DNA of 64,000 bases from PNAI01 sp964575715. GTDB taxonomy: Bacteria; Pseudomonadota; Alphaproteobacteria; Rhizobiales; Xanthobacteraceae. A program made the position numbers and the translations under genes. Position 1 is the stretch's first letter, and every line of letters begins with the position of its first letter. The notes under the pieces are model-generated. The model saw only the letters and a list, made by a program, of their open reading frames with translations. It was not told the DNA's origin and ran no database searches. Positions 56,519 to 64,000 of this stretch are shown here, piece by piece. The stretch lies in the NCBI GenBank assembly GCA_964575715.1, contig CAZNSG010000329.1, positions 1 through 64,000 of the forward strand, written 5' to 3'.

Positions 56519-57256
56519 TCACTTCTTTCGCGCATTGCGAATTAGCTGCAACGCTTGCGCCGGGTCAAGCCGGCCATCGTAAAGCGCGCGGCCGGCGATG
56601 GCGCCTTCGAGTATTTGTGCGCGGGGCTCTAAAAGGAGCCGAACGTCATCGATAGATGCAAAACCGCCCGAAGCGATCACTGGAATCGAAATCGCCTCGG
56701 CGAGCGTGATGGTTGCGTCGAGGTTGAGACCTTCGAGCATGCCATCGCGCGCGACGTCAGTATAAATGATCGCAGCGACGCCGGCATCTTCGAATCGTCT
56801 GGCAATGTCGAGCGCGGTGAGTTCAGAAGTTTCCGCCCAGCCTTCGACGGCGACCTTGCCGTCGCGCGCATCCAAGCCGACCGCGACGCGCTTGGGGAAT
56901 TTTCGCGCCGCCTCCTTTACGAAGGCTTGATCGCGCACCGCCGCGGTGCCGATGATGACGCGGTTGACGCCCTTTTCAAGCCAGGCCGCGACGGTCGCCA
57001 TGTTGCGGATGCCGCCGCCGAGCTGCACGCACAGTCCAACGGCTTTGAGAATCCGTTCGACCGCGGCGCCGTTCATCGGCTTGCCCGCGAACGCACCATC
57101 GAGGTCGACGATGTGGAGATGCCGGAAGCCTTGGGACTCGAACGTATACGCCTGTTCCGCGGGATTGCGGTTGAACACGGTCGCGCGCGCCATGTCGCCC
57201 TGTTCGAGGCGCACGCACAGGCCTTCCTTGAGATCGATGGCGGGAAATAGAATCAC
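56519..57256 (-). CDS. hisA: Phosphoribosylformimino-AICAR ribotide isomerase
   Basis: 245 residues from GTG 57256 ([20 protein letters not shown]); the longer frame to 57325 reads through a repeat. Catalytic Asp residues are in FPAIDLKEG and [19 protein letters not shown] and ASGGFAS bind phosphate. The first 15 or so bases of the gene are duplicated 263 bp upstream, on the far side of an inserted repeat. Confidence 0.96.
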   Translation of the reverse strand: MILFPAIDLKEGLCVRLEQGDMARATVFNRNPAEQAYTFESQGFRHLHIVDLDGAFAGKPMNGAAVERILKAVGLCVQLGGGIRNMATVAAWLEKGVNRVIIGTAAVRDQAFVKEAARKFPKRVAVGLDARDGKVAVEGWAETSELTALDIARRFEDAGVAAIIYTDVARDGMLEGLNLDATITLAEAISIPVIASGGFASIDDVRLLLEPRAQILEGAIAGRALYDGRLDPAQALQLIRNARKK

Positions 57257-57257
57257 G
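57242..57257. repeat. Direct repeat, copy 1 (hisA start)
   Basis: GGGAAATAGAATCACG, which is the complement of the first hisA codons, occurs here and at 57505-57520. With one mismatch the identity extends to 20 bp. Confidence 0.85.
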
Positions 57258-57504
57258 AGTGGCCTCGTGCTCCCTCCCCCAGTTCGCGCTGGCGAGCCCA
57301 TAAGGCGAGCGGCCAGCGCGAACACCTGAGAAGTTTGCCGCGCCGGACCCTCGCCTCGCTCGGCGGCGCGGCGATGGGGGAGGGTTGGGGAGGGGGGTAG
57401 CCAAATATTGTGCGCAGCGATCTACCCCCCTCCCGGTCTGCGCCGGAAAAACGGCGCAGACCGACCTCCCCCACAAGGGGGGAGGTGAAGTAGGAAAGCG
57501 CGGT
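57258..57504. repeat. Inserted palindromic element between hisH and hisA
   Basis: 247 bp bounded by the 16-bp direct repeats. It contains TTCGCGCTGGC / GGCCAGCGCGAA, GGTCTGCGCC / GGCGCAGACC and several CCCCTCCC/GGGGAGGG runs typical of rhizobial intergenic repeats. No transposase; non-autonomous. It separates the hisA start from the former upstream sequence. Confidence 0.75.
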
Positions 57505-57520
57505 GGGAAATAGAATCACG
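57505..57520. repeat. Direct repeat, copy 2 (far side of the insertion)
   Basis: Second copy of GGGAAATAGAATCACG. Read on the minus strand it supplies a decoy GTG start with the first hisA codons, which then runs 88 codons into the inserted element and stops at the true hisA start. Confidence 0.85.
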
Positions 57521-57599
57521 GGTGTCTCACAAACCTTTCATAGGCCATTGGCCTACACGCCATTCTATCGGTCAACGGCCGAGAATCATGGGCCGAGAA

Positions 57600-58250
57600 T
57601 CACGGCTTCCATTTCAGAAAATTCGCGATCAATGCAAGGCCCAGCCGCTGGCTCTTTTCCGGGTGGAATTGCGTGCCCGCCGCCGTGCCATGGGCGACGA
57701 TCGCGGTGATCGGACCGCCGTAATCGGTCTCTGCCACGAGGTCGCCGCGCTCGGCCGTGTTGAGATGGTAGGAGTGCACAAAATAGGCATGCAGGCCGGC
57801 CGCTCCAAGCGGGATGCCGTCGAGCAAGGGGTGGCGGGTGAGCGCATGCAGCGTATTCCAGCCCATGTGCGGGATTTTCAGGCTTGGATCGGAGGGCGCG
57901 ATCTTGTCCACTTCGCCGCGAATCCAGCCCAAGCCTTCCGTCACCTGGTATTCGCGGCCGCGCTCGGCCATGAGCTGCATGCCCACGCAGATGCCGAGGA
58001 ACGGCCGGCCCTTGCCGCGCACGGTTTCGTTGAGGGCGGCGACCATGCCCGGCACGGCGTCGAGGCCGGCCCGGCAATCGGCGAAGGCGCCGACGCCGGG
58101 CAGCACCACGCGCTCAGCGCGGCGAATGGCATCGGGATCGCTTGTCACCAGGATCGGCTGGTCGTGCCCGCTTTCGCGCGCGGCGCGCTCGAAGGCCTTG
58201 GCGGCCGAATGCAGATTGCCGGAGCCATAGTCGACGATTGCAACGCTCAT
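57600..58250 (-). CDS. hisH: Imidazole glycerol phosphate synthase, glutamine amidotransferase subunit
   Basis: 216 residues, class I glutaminase: [17 protein letters not shown], the nucleophile in [11 protein letters not shown], and the His-Glu pair in [12 protein letters not shown]. It supplies ammonia to HisF. Its ATG overlaps the DUF2628 stop (ATGA). Confidence 0.97.
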   Translation of the reverse strand: MSVAIVDYGSGNLHSAAKAFERAARESGHDQPILVTSDPDAIRRAERVVLPGVGAFADCRAGLDAVPGMVAALNETVRGKGRPFLGICVGMQLMAERGREYQVTEGLGWIRGEVDKIAPSDPSLKIPHMGWNTLHALTRHPLLDGIPLGAAGLHAYFVHSYHLNTAERGDLVAETDYGGPITAIVAHGTAAGTQFHPEKSQRLGLALIANFLKWKP

Positions 58251-58744
58251 GGACGCGACTGGGGCTCGGGGAACAAGCCAATGATATCGGACGTGGCCGG
58301 CGGCATGCGAATTGGAAGCGACGCCGGCGGCAGGGTCGCCGGTGGCACCGGTTTATCTGCTTGCGCCACCCAAGTATCGAAGAAGCGCCGTTCGGCGGCC
58401 TCTACGTCGGTGCCGGTCACGATGCCAAGCTCGCTCCAGCCGTTGCGACGAAGCGTCCAGCGGCGCAGCGTCGCGGCCTCAAATCCGATCAGCAGCGCGA
58501 TCGGCACTCCGACCGCCATGTGTGTAATTACGGGTACCCTCGTCAGCCAGAGGACAACCTCGATCACCGATGTGCCGAGAACATAGAACAGCAACACCAG
58601 CCACAGCCGCCAGCGCAACATCCATAGCGGGGCAAATACAAAGGCCCAAAAATGGAAACCATCGCGAACGAATACGAAGCGCTCCGCATCGGGCGCGGTT
58701 TCATCCGCATGCGGCGGCGGTGCGTGCACGGTGTAGATCGGCAT
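58247..58744 (-). CDS. DUF2628 membrane protein
   Basis: 165 residues with a cytosolic start ([10 protein letters not shown]), then two or three transmembrane helices ([50 protein letters not shown]) and a Pro-rich tail. DUF2628 proteins recur in rhizobial his clusters between hisB and hisH. No enzymatic role known; translationally coupled to hisH. Confidence 0.88.
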   Translation of the reverse strand: MPIYTVHAPPPHADETAPDAERFVFVRDGFHFWAFVFAPLWMLRWRLWLVLLFYVLGTSVIEVVLWLTRVPVITHMAVGVPIALLIGFEAATLRRWTLRRNGWSELGIVTGTDVEAAERRFFDTWVAQADKPVPPATLPPASLPIRMPPATSDIIGLFPEPQSRP

Positions 58745-58783
58745 GTTCGTTCTCCGGCTAAGTCCGCGGCCGATTTTTGTTTG

Positions 58784-58832
58784 AGCATGATCCTATCCGA
58801 AAACCGGTTCCCACTTTTCGGGATCATGCTCC
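58784..58832. repeat. GAGCATGATC family repeat (hisB downstream)
   Basis: GAGCATGATCC...CCGAAAACCGGTTCCCACTT and TTCGGGATCATGCTC, almost identical to 45126-45174 but with CCTA for CTTT in the left arm. Two bases after the hisB stop side. Confidence 0.9.
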
Positions 58833-58834
58833 GA

Positions 58835-59497
58835 TCATCCGCCGAGCATGCCCTTGGTCGAAGGCACTTCGCCGGCAGCGCGCGGGTCGATGGTAAATGC
58901 CGCCCGCAGCGCGCGGGCGAGAGCCTTGAAGCAGGATTCGGCAATATGATGATCGTTGGTGCCATAGAGCGTCTCGACATGCAGCGTCACCCCGGCATTC
59001 ATGGCAAAAGCCTGGAACCATTCCCGCACCAGCTCGGTGTCGAAGGCGCCGACCTTGTCGCGCACGAAGGCCGCCTTGAACACCAGAAACGGGCGCCCGG
59101 ATACGTCGACGGCGGCGCGGGTGAGCGCCTCGTCCATGGGCACATGCACATCGGCGTAGCGGGTAATGCCCTTCATGTCGCCAAGCGCCTGCTTGACCGC
59201 CTGGCCGAGCGCAATGCCGACGTCCTCGGTAGTATGGTGGTGGTCGATGTGCAGGTCGCCCTTGGCTTTGACATCGATATCCATGCGCGAGTGGCGCGAA
59301 AGCAGTTCGAGCATATGGTCGAGAAAGCCGATGCCGGTCGAAATCGACGAGCGGCCTTTGCCATCGAGGTCGATGGCGACTGCGATCGTCGTTTCCTTGG
59401 TGACGCGCTTGACAATAGCCCTGCGCGCCGAAGCCTTGCGCGACTGCGCGAGCCTTCTTGTGGGTCCTTTCGCAATCCGTTTGCGGGCGCGCGCCAT
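58835..59497 (-). CDS. hisB: Imidazoleglycerol-phosphate dehydratase
   Basis: 220 residues, monofunctional. Mn-binding motifs [32 protein letters not shown] and [18 protein letters not shown] are intact. The first 25 residues are very basic ([20 protein letters not shown]) and not family-like; the start may lie at an internal codon nearer [13 protein letters not shown]. First gene of the leftward his cluster, divergent from hslV. Confidence 0.95.
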   Translation of the reverse strand: MARARKRIAKGPTRRLAQSRKASARRAIVKRVTKETTIAVAIDLDGKGRSSISTGIGFLDHMLELLSRHSRMDIDVKAKGDLHIDHHHTTEDVGIALGQAVKQALGDMKGITRYADVHVPMDEALTRAAVDVSGRPFLVFKAAFVRDKVGAFDTELVREWFQAFAMNAGVTLHVETLYGTNDHHIAESCFKALARALRAAFTIDPRAAGEVPSTKGMLGG

Positions 59498-59623
59498 CGA
59501 AATCGCCTTTTCGGTATAAAACGAGGGTTCTTTTAACAGGGGCGGCGCGGGTTCGCTACTCTCGAAGTTTGCAATTGTGCCGCGCGATCCCTAAATTTTA
59601 CAGGCGATTGGGACCAGAAATTC

Positions 59624-60169
59624 ATGCATAACGCGCAACCCGAAGTTTGGCACGGCACCACCGTGGTCACCGTCCGCAAGGACGGCCTGGTGGTCATCGG
59701 CAGTGACGGTCAGGTTTCGATCGGTCAGACCGTGATCAAGTCGAACGCCAAGAAAGTGCGCCGGCTCGGAAAGGGCGATGTGATCGGCGGCTTTGCCGGC
59801 GCCACCGCCGACGCCTTCACGCTGTTCGAGCGCCTGGAAGCCAAGCTCGAACAATATCCCGGGCAGCTCACGCGGGCGGCAGTCGAGCTTGCCAAGGACT
59901 GGCGCACCGACCGTTATTTGCGGCGTCTCGAAGCCATGATGCTGGTGGCCGACAAGGACGTCTCGCTCGTGCTCACCGGCACCGGCGACGTGCTCGAGCC
60001 GGAAGCCGGCGTCATGGGCATCGGCTCGGGCGGCAATTATGCGCTTGCGGCCGCGCGCGCGCTGATGGATGGCGCGCTCGATGCGGAGGCGATCGTGCGC
60101 AGGTCGCTCGACATCGCCGCCGACATTTGCGTCTATACCAACCGCAATGTCACGCTAGAGAAGCTGTGA
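59624..60169 (+). CDS. hslV: ATP-dependent protease proteolytic subunit HslV
   Basis: 181 residues. The nucleophile is the Thr after a propeptide of 11 residues ([11 protein letters not shown] / [10 protein letters not shown]), followed by [14 protein letters not shown] sequence and [16 protein letters not shown]. It forms the two-ring peptidase core closed by HslU. It is followed by two membrane-protein genes before hslU, all on one strand with overlapping or short junctions. Confidence 0.97.
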   Translation: MHNAQPEVWHGTTVVTVRKDGLVVIGSDGQVSIGQTVIKSNAKKVRRLGKGDVIGGFAGATADAFTLFERLEAKLEQYPGQLTRAAVELAKDWRTDRYLRRLEAMMLVADKDVSLVLTGTGDVLEPEAGVMGIGSGGNYALAAARALMDGALDAEAIVRRSLDIAADICVYTNRNVTLEKL

Positions 60170-61281
60170 TGCTTGATGACGCGGACCTCGACGCCGCCGT
60201 CGCTGCGGGAATCGTCACCCAGTCGCAGGCCGATGCGCTGCGAACTTTCGCGGCAAAGCGCGCGCCACAAATCGCCGCCGAGCGCGCCGACGACGAACGC
60301 TTCCGCTTCATGCGCGGCTTTAACGATGTCTTCTTCGCCGTCGGGATCGTGTTGTTCGGTGTGGGGCTCATCTTCTTCTCCCTCAGTATCCCAATTGGAA
60401 ACGTCGCCGCTGCCGCCATCGTGTGGGTCCTTGCCGAACTCGTCGTGCGGCGCATGCGGCTTGTCCTGCCGGGAATTTTGCTTGCGAACCTTTTTGCGTT
60501 CTTCGTCATGCGAATGATCTATGTCGAGTGGAAATGGATCGTGCAGCAAATTGGACTGCCGTGGGAGTTGCTGCCTGGTCATGGTGCAGCGATTCCACTT
60601 TTCGGCGCTCTCCCCCTCATCGATTTGGCAATAATGATGCTTGTGGCCGCTTGCGCTGCCGGCATTTTCTATGGGCGATTCCGGTTGCCCTTCTCGCTCC
60701 TCCTGATCGCCGGCAGCCTCGTTGTTTTCGTCTTGTCGGCGCTCGCGTACCTGCATCCCGGCGATAACAAGGTCGTGTATTCGCTGGTCCTGCTATTTTG
60801 CGGTCTCGCCGTGTTCGGCACTGCCATGGCCTACGACCTCGCTGATCGGGAACGTGTCACCCAACGCACCGACTGTGCATTCTGGCTGCACCTGCTCGCA
60901 GCGCCGCTGATCGTGCATTCACTGATCGAGCTTATCATTCGCGCCCCGATGATCGGGCGCGGCGGCTTCACCATGACGACCGGGACCTCGGTGACGATCG
61001 TCACCGTGGTCGCGCTGCTCACCGTCGTAGCCCTGCTGATCGATCGGCGCGCGCTGTTTGTATCAGCACTGACTTACCTCGGCATCGTGATTGGCTATGC
61101 GATAACCACGACGACCGGATTCCAGTCTGGACAAGGAGGATTCGTGGTCTTTTCGACCCTGCTGATTCTGGGCGTGCTGGTTCTCGCGCTCGGTATAGCT
61201 TGGCAACCGTTGCGGCGCGCATTCGTCCGTTTGTTTCCGGCCGCCCTCACCGGCCGGCTTCCGCGCGTTGTTCCGGCATGA
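60169..61281 (+). CDS. Polytopic membrane protein (DUF2157-like)
   Basis: 370 residues from ATG 60169, whose A is the last base of the hslV stop (TGATG). A soluble N-terminus of about 55 residues (DLDAAVAAGIVTQSQADALR) resembles DUF2157 proteins; about 10 transmembrane helices follow. No enzymatic motif seen. Translational coupling with hslV suggests an envelope stress connection, which is inference. Confidence 0.8.
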   Translation: MLDDADLDAAVAAGIVTQSQADALRTFAAKRAPQIAAERADDERFRFMRGFNDVFFAVGIVLFGVGLIFFSLSIPIGNVAAAAIVWVLAELVVRRMRLVLPGILLANLFAFFVMRMIYVEWKWIVQQIGLPWELLPGHGAAIPLFGALPLIDLAIMMLVAACAAGIFYGRFRLPFSLLLIAGSLVVFVLSALAYLHPGDNKVVYSLVLLFCGLAVFGTAMAYDLADRERVTQRTDCAFWLHLLAAPLIVHSLIELIIRAPMIGRGGFTMTTGTSVTIVTVVALLTVVALLIDRRALFVSALTYLGIVIGYAITTTTGFQSGQGGFVVFSTLLILGVLVLALGIAWQPLRRAFVRLFPAALTGRLPRVVPA

Positions 61282-61297
61282 TCGAGAGGTCGAAAAC

Positions 61298-61882
61298 GTG
61301 AACGCCCTCAGCCGCGCGTCCTCGCGCAATTATCTGCTGGCTGGTCTGGCGCTGATCGCATTGCAGGCGCTTGTCCTGCTGGCCATGGGCCGCGTTCCCA
61401 TCTGCACCTGCGGCACGATCAAGCTCTGGCATGGCGTTACGCAAAGTGCGGAGAATTCCCAGCACATTTTCGACTGGTACACGTTTTCGCATCTGCTGCA
61501 CGGCGTTGCGTTCTACGCGCTGGCCTGGGTGGTGCTGCCGCGCGCGCCGCTGGCTTTGCGCCTTCTACTCGCGGTCGGGATCGAAGGCGCATGGGAAATT
61601 CTGGAAAATACCGATTTCATCATCAACCGCTATCGCGCTGAGACAATCTCGCTCAACTATTACGGCGACAGCATTGTGAACTCGGTATCCGATACGCTTG
61701 CCATGATGGCCGGATTCGTGCTGGCGAGCAGGGCCCCAGTCGGGCTGGCCGTCGCCACCGCCGTAATCATCGAAGTCGGGCTGGCCTGGCTGATTCGCGA
61801 CAATCTGACGCTCAACATCATCATGCTGCTGCATCCGCTCGACCCGGTCCGCGCTTGGCAGGCCGGTGCGGGATTGCAATAG
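61298..61882 (+). CDS. DUF2585 (UPF0314) membrane protein
   Basis: 194 residues from GTG 61298 (GAGAGG upstream). The family signature is [20 protein letters not shown], followed by [15 protein letters not shown], then [18 protein letters not shown] and [12 protein letters not shown]. Four to five transmembrane helices. Role unknown; the gene is regularly found between hslV and hslU in Hyphomicrobiales. Confidence 0.9.
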   Translation: MNALSRASSRNYLLAGLALIALQALVLLAMGRVPICTCGTIKLWHGVTQSAENSQHIFDWYTFSHLLHGVAFYALAWVVLPRAPLALRLLLAVGIEGAWEILENTDFIINRYRAETISLNYYGDSIVNSVSDTLAMMAGFVLASRAPVGLAVATAVIIEVGLAWLIRDNLTLNIIMLLHPLDPVRAWQAGAGLQ

Positions 61883-61910
61883 CGCGCGTGTCCGCCAATA
61901 TATCCGTCGC

Positions 61911-63215
61911 ATGACCGACTTATCCCCCCGCGAAATCGTCTCAGAACTCGACCGGTTCATCATCGGTCAGAACGATGCCAAGCGCGCGGTGGCGATCGCA
62001 CTGCGCAACCGCTGGCGGCGGCTGGCGCTCGACGAGAAGCTGCGCGAGGAGGTGCTGCCGAAGAACATCCTAATGATCGGCCCGACCGGGGTCGGCAAGA
62101 CTGAAATCTCGCGGCGGCTGGCGCGGCTTGCGGGCGCGCCCTTCATCAAGGTCGAGGCGACCAAGTTCACTGAAGTGGGCTATGTCGGCCGCGATGTGGA
62201 GCAGATCGTGCGCGATCTGCTTGAAATCGCGATTGCACAGATCCGCGAAAGAAAGCGCAAGGATGTGCAGGCGCGCGCGGAACTCGCGGCCGAGGAGCGC
62301 GTGGTCGAGGCCCTGGTCGGCGCCAATGCCAGCGCGAGCACCAAGGATGCCTTCCGCAAGAAGCTGCGCGCGGGCGAGCTTGACGACAAGGAGATCGAAA
62401 TCGAGGTGCAGGCTTCCGGCGGCGGCATGCCGCTGTTTGAAATCCCCGGCATGCCGGGCGCGCAGATGGGCGCGATCTCGATCGGCGATATTTTCGGCAA
62501 GCTCGGCGGGCGAAGCAAGACGCGCCGGGTGAGGGTGCACGAGTCGCATGAAATCTTGATCAATGAGGAATCCGATAAATTGCTTGACCAGGAACAACTG
62601 GTGCAGGAAGCGATCAAATCGACGGAGAACAACGGCATCGTCTTCTTGGATGAAATCGACAAAATCACCGCACGTGACGGCCGCGTCGGCGGCGACGTGT
62701 CGCGCGAAGGCGTGCAGCGCGATCTGCTGCCGCTGATCGAGGGCACCACGGTTTCGACCAAGCATGGCTCGATCAAGACCGACCATATTCTGTTCATCGC
62801 GTCAGGCGCATTTCACATTTCCAAGCCGTCCGACCTGCTGCCGGAGCTGCAAGGGCGATTGCCAATCCGGGTTGAGCTCAATCCGCTGAGCCGTGACGAT
62901 TTGCGGCGCATTCTCACCGAACCCGATGCCGCGCTGATCAAGCAATACATCGCGCTGATGGCGACCGAGGGGGTGACGCTTAGTTTCACCGAGGATGCCA
63001 TCGACGCCATCGCCGATGTCGCGGTCTTGGTCAATTCCAGCATCGAGAACATCGGCGCGCGGCGCCTGCAGACGGTGATGGAGCGCGTGCTGGATGAAAT
63101 TTCTTTTTCCGCCACCGACCGCGCGGGTGAGACGGTGAAGATCGATGCCGAATATGTACGCAAGAACGTGGGCGATCTCGCCAAGAATGCGGATTTGAGC
63201 CGGTTTATTCTCTAG
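61911..63215 (+). CDS. hslU: ATP-dependent protease ATPase subunit HslU
   Basis: 434 residues from ATG 61911 (family start [17 protein letters not shown]). Walker [20 protein letters not shown], Walker [11 protein letters not shown], the variable I domain (about 110-240) and the C-terminal [16 protein letters not shown] that activates HslV. It unfolds substrates for HslV. It overlaps the next, convergent gene by 4 bp. Confidence 0.98.
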   Translation: MTDLSPREIVSELDRFIIGQNDAKRAVAIALRNRWRRLALDEKLREEVLPKNILMIGPTGVGKTEISRRLARLAGAPFIKVEATKFTEVGYVGRDVEQIVRDLLEIAIAQIRERKRKDVQARAELAAEERVVEALVGANASASTKDAFRKKLRAGELDDKEIEIEVQASGGGMPLFEIPGMPGAQMGAISIGDIFGKLGGRSKTRRVRVHESHEILINEESDKLLDQEQLVQEAIKSTENNGIVFLDEIDKITARDGRVGGDVSREGVQRDLLPLIEGTTVSTKHGSIKTDHILFIASGAFHISKPSDLLPELQGRLPIRVELNPLSRDDLRRILTEPDAALIKQYIALMATEGVTLSFTEDAIDAIADVAVLVNSSIENIGARRLQTVMERVLDEISFSATDRAGETVKIDAEYVRKNVGDLAKNADLSRFIL

Positions 63216-63607
63216 GTTTGCGATTGAGAGCGCGCACTCAGCAGATAGCACGCGAAGAGCACGACCCAAACGAAATCGATCGCGACGGCAATTCCCGCCT
63301 GGTGGCTGAGATAACGTCCACCGTGCGAAAGCACCAAGGCAACAAAGATCAGCTTGCTAGCACCGGCGATTATCAAGGCGAGAGGGCGAACCGCCGGGGT
63401 GAACGCGCCATAGATCAGCATCGCTCCCATCAGTGTAATCAGCACGCCCCAATTTCGCACGACGATATGGGCAAGCGGGCTATCCAGCGTCTCCCCGAAC
63501 ATGGAGAGAAGCGCCGTTTGTGGCGCGATTGCCGCGTATACCATCGTGCAGGTCAGCGCGCCCGACACGAGCATGATCCATTTGATTTTAGCTGCGATGA
63601 AGTTCAT
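63212..63607 (-). CDS. Small four-helix membrane protein
   Basis: 131 residues from ATG 63607. Four hydrophobic segments ([68 protein letters not shown]). No family name assigned. GCGGTCCTTTG-like units occur about three times just upstream (63609-63641), which may have arisen by slippage. Confidence 0.75.
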   Translation of the reverse strand: MNFIAAKIKWIMLVSGALTCTMVYAAIAPQTALLSMFGETLDSPLAHIVVRNWGVLITLMGAMLIYGAFTPAVRPLALIIAGASKLIFVALVLSHGGRYLSHQAGIAVAIDFVWVVLFACYLLSARSQSQT

Positions 63608-63700
63608 AGCGGTCCTTTGGCGATCCTTTGGCGGTCCTTTCGTGAGCGAGCGTATGGCGCGCAAACGCCATGAATGAACATGAATGAAAATGTCGCAGGA

Positions 63701-64000
63701 TCACTTCGACTTGCGCAGACGCACATAAAGCGCGCCCTGCCCGCCGTGGCCAACGTGCGCGTCCTCGAAGCCGACGACTAGGCTGCGGAACTCCGGGAGT
63801 TTTAGCCACATCGGCACTTGACGCTTGAGCACACCGCGCTCGCCATCGCCGCCACGCGCGCCCTTGCCGGCGATGACAAGGACATTCTTGGCGCCTTTGG
63901 CTTGAGCGGCGCGCAGAAAGCGATGCAAGGCATCGTGCGCCTGCGCCTGGGTGCGCCCATGCAGGTCGAGCCGCCCGTCGATTTTGTCGGTTCCGCGCGC
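63701..64000 (-). CDS. Smr-domain protein, partial
   Basis: The gene enters from the right edge; about 99 codons are seen. The Smr motif LDLHGRTQAQAHDALHRFL, the KGAKNVLVIAGKGARGGDGE strand with its GKG loop, and the C-terminal FEDAHVGHGGQGALYVRLRK identify a MutS2-type Smr nuclease or RNA-binding domain, as in rhizobial Smr/MutS family proteins. N-terminus outside the window. Confidence 0.92.
   Translation of the reverse strand, partial: ARGTDKIDGRLDLHGRTQAQAHDALHRFLRAAQAKGAKNVLVIAGKGARGGDGERGVLKRQVPMWLKLPEFRSLVVGFEDAHVGHGGQGALYVRLRKSK

Overview
The window reads as a chromosome segment of a GC-rich alphaproteobacterium of the order Hyphomicrobiales (Rhizobiales). Support: hrcA-grpE-dnaK-dnaJ close to rph-rdgB-hemW, a hisB/hisH/hisA/hisF/hisE-coaA block divergent from hslV/hslU, the rhizobial membrane-lipid enzymes PmtA-like and OlsB-like, and the palindromic repeats common in Bradyrhizobium-like genomes. 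A Bradyrhizobium/Xanthobacteraceae-type host is likely, but I cannot name a genus.

Left part, 1-5.6 kb: accessory catabolic genes (SDR, alpha/beta hydrolase, cyclase-family hydrolase, a molybdenum hydroxylase large subunit without its partners) with two debris genes (an enoyl-CoA hydratase tail and a secreted-protein signal peptide stub). It ends at a 48-bp 3' fragment of a tRNA-Lys(CUU) gene, the typical scar of tyrosine-integrase insertion.

5.9-21.4 kb: the most interesting region, an oxidative/metal-stress cluster. It holds an MFS exporter; a bdhA-patatin-RclA/MerA-like flavoenzyme-DUF1622 operon; DoxX; EgtD (ergothioneine pathway); secreted DUF302 and cupin proteins; two peroxiredoxin-like proteins; a LysR regulator; a bufferin operon (BufA precursor, BufB/DUF692 MNIO, BufC/DUF2063) coupled to NDH-2; and a small membrane protein. 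Upstream of every one of the ten transcription units except lysR I find an OxyR-style array of four 4-base boxes at 11-bp spacing (ATAG-N7-CTAT-N7-ATAG-N7-GYAT, often followed by TTTC). In eight of the ten it lies 62-83 bp before the chosen start codon. This points to one LysR-type regulon, probably run by the regulator encoded inside it.

21.5-29.3 kb: a GT-C-like membrane protein, a YedY-like molybdoenzyme with a cytochrome b partner, a PRC-barrel protein, a three-gene set (DUF2064 glycosyltransferase, radical SAM/SPASM, GT2) and a SYLF lipid-binding protein.

29.4-64 kb: mostly housekeeping: gpmA, dapB, pyrF, pmtA-like, the DnaK chaperone operon with a sigma-32-like promoter, rph-rdgB-hemW, LpoA-like lipoprotein, rsmI, yraN, gshB, a hybrid histidine kinase, olsB-like, coaA, his genes, hslVU and a partial Smr-domain gene at the right edge. 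Accessory insertions interrupt it: an amidohydrolase/Bug-receptor pair between hrcA and rph, an AT-richer HTH-GrlR-like gene abutting a 5'-truncated ubiD, and many composite palindromic repeats, some stacked, nested or flanked by duplicated host sequence. No complete tRNA, rRNA, CRISPR array or transposase gene was seen.
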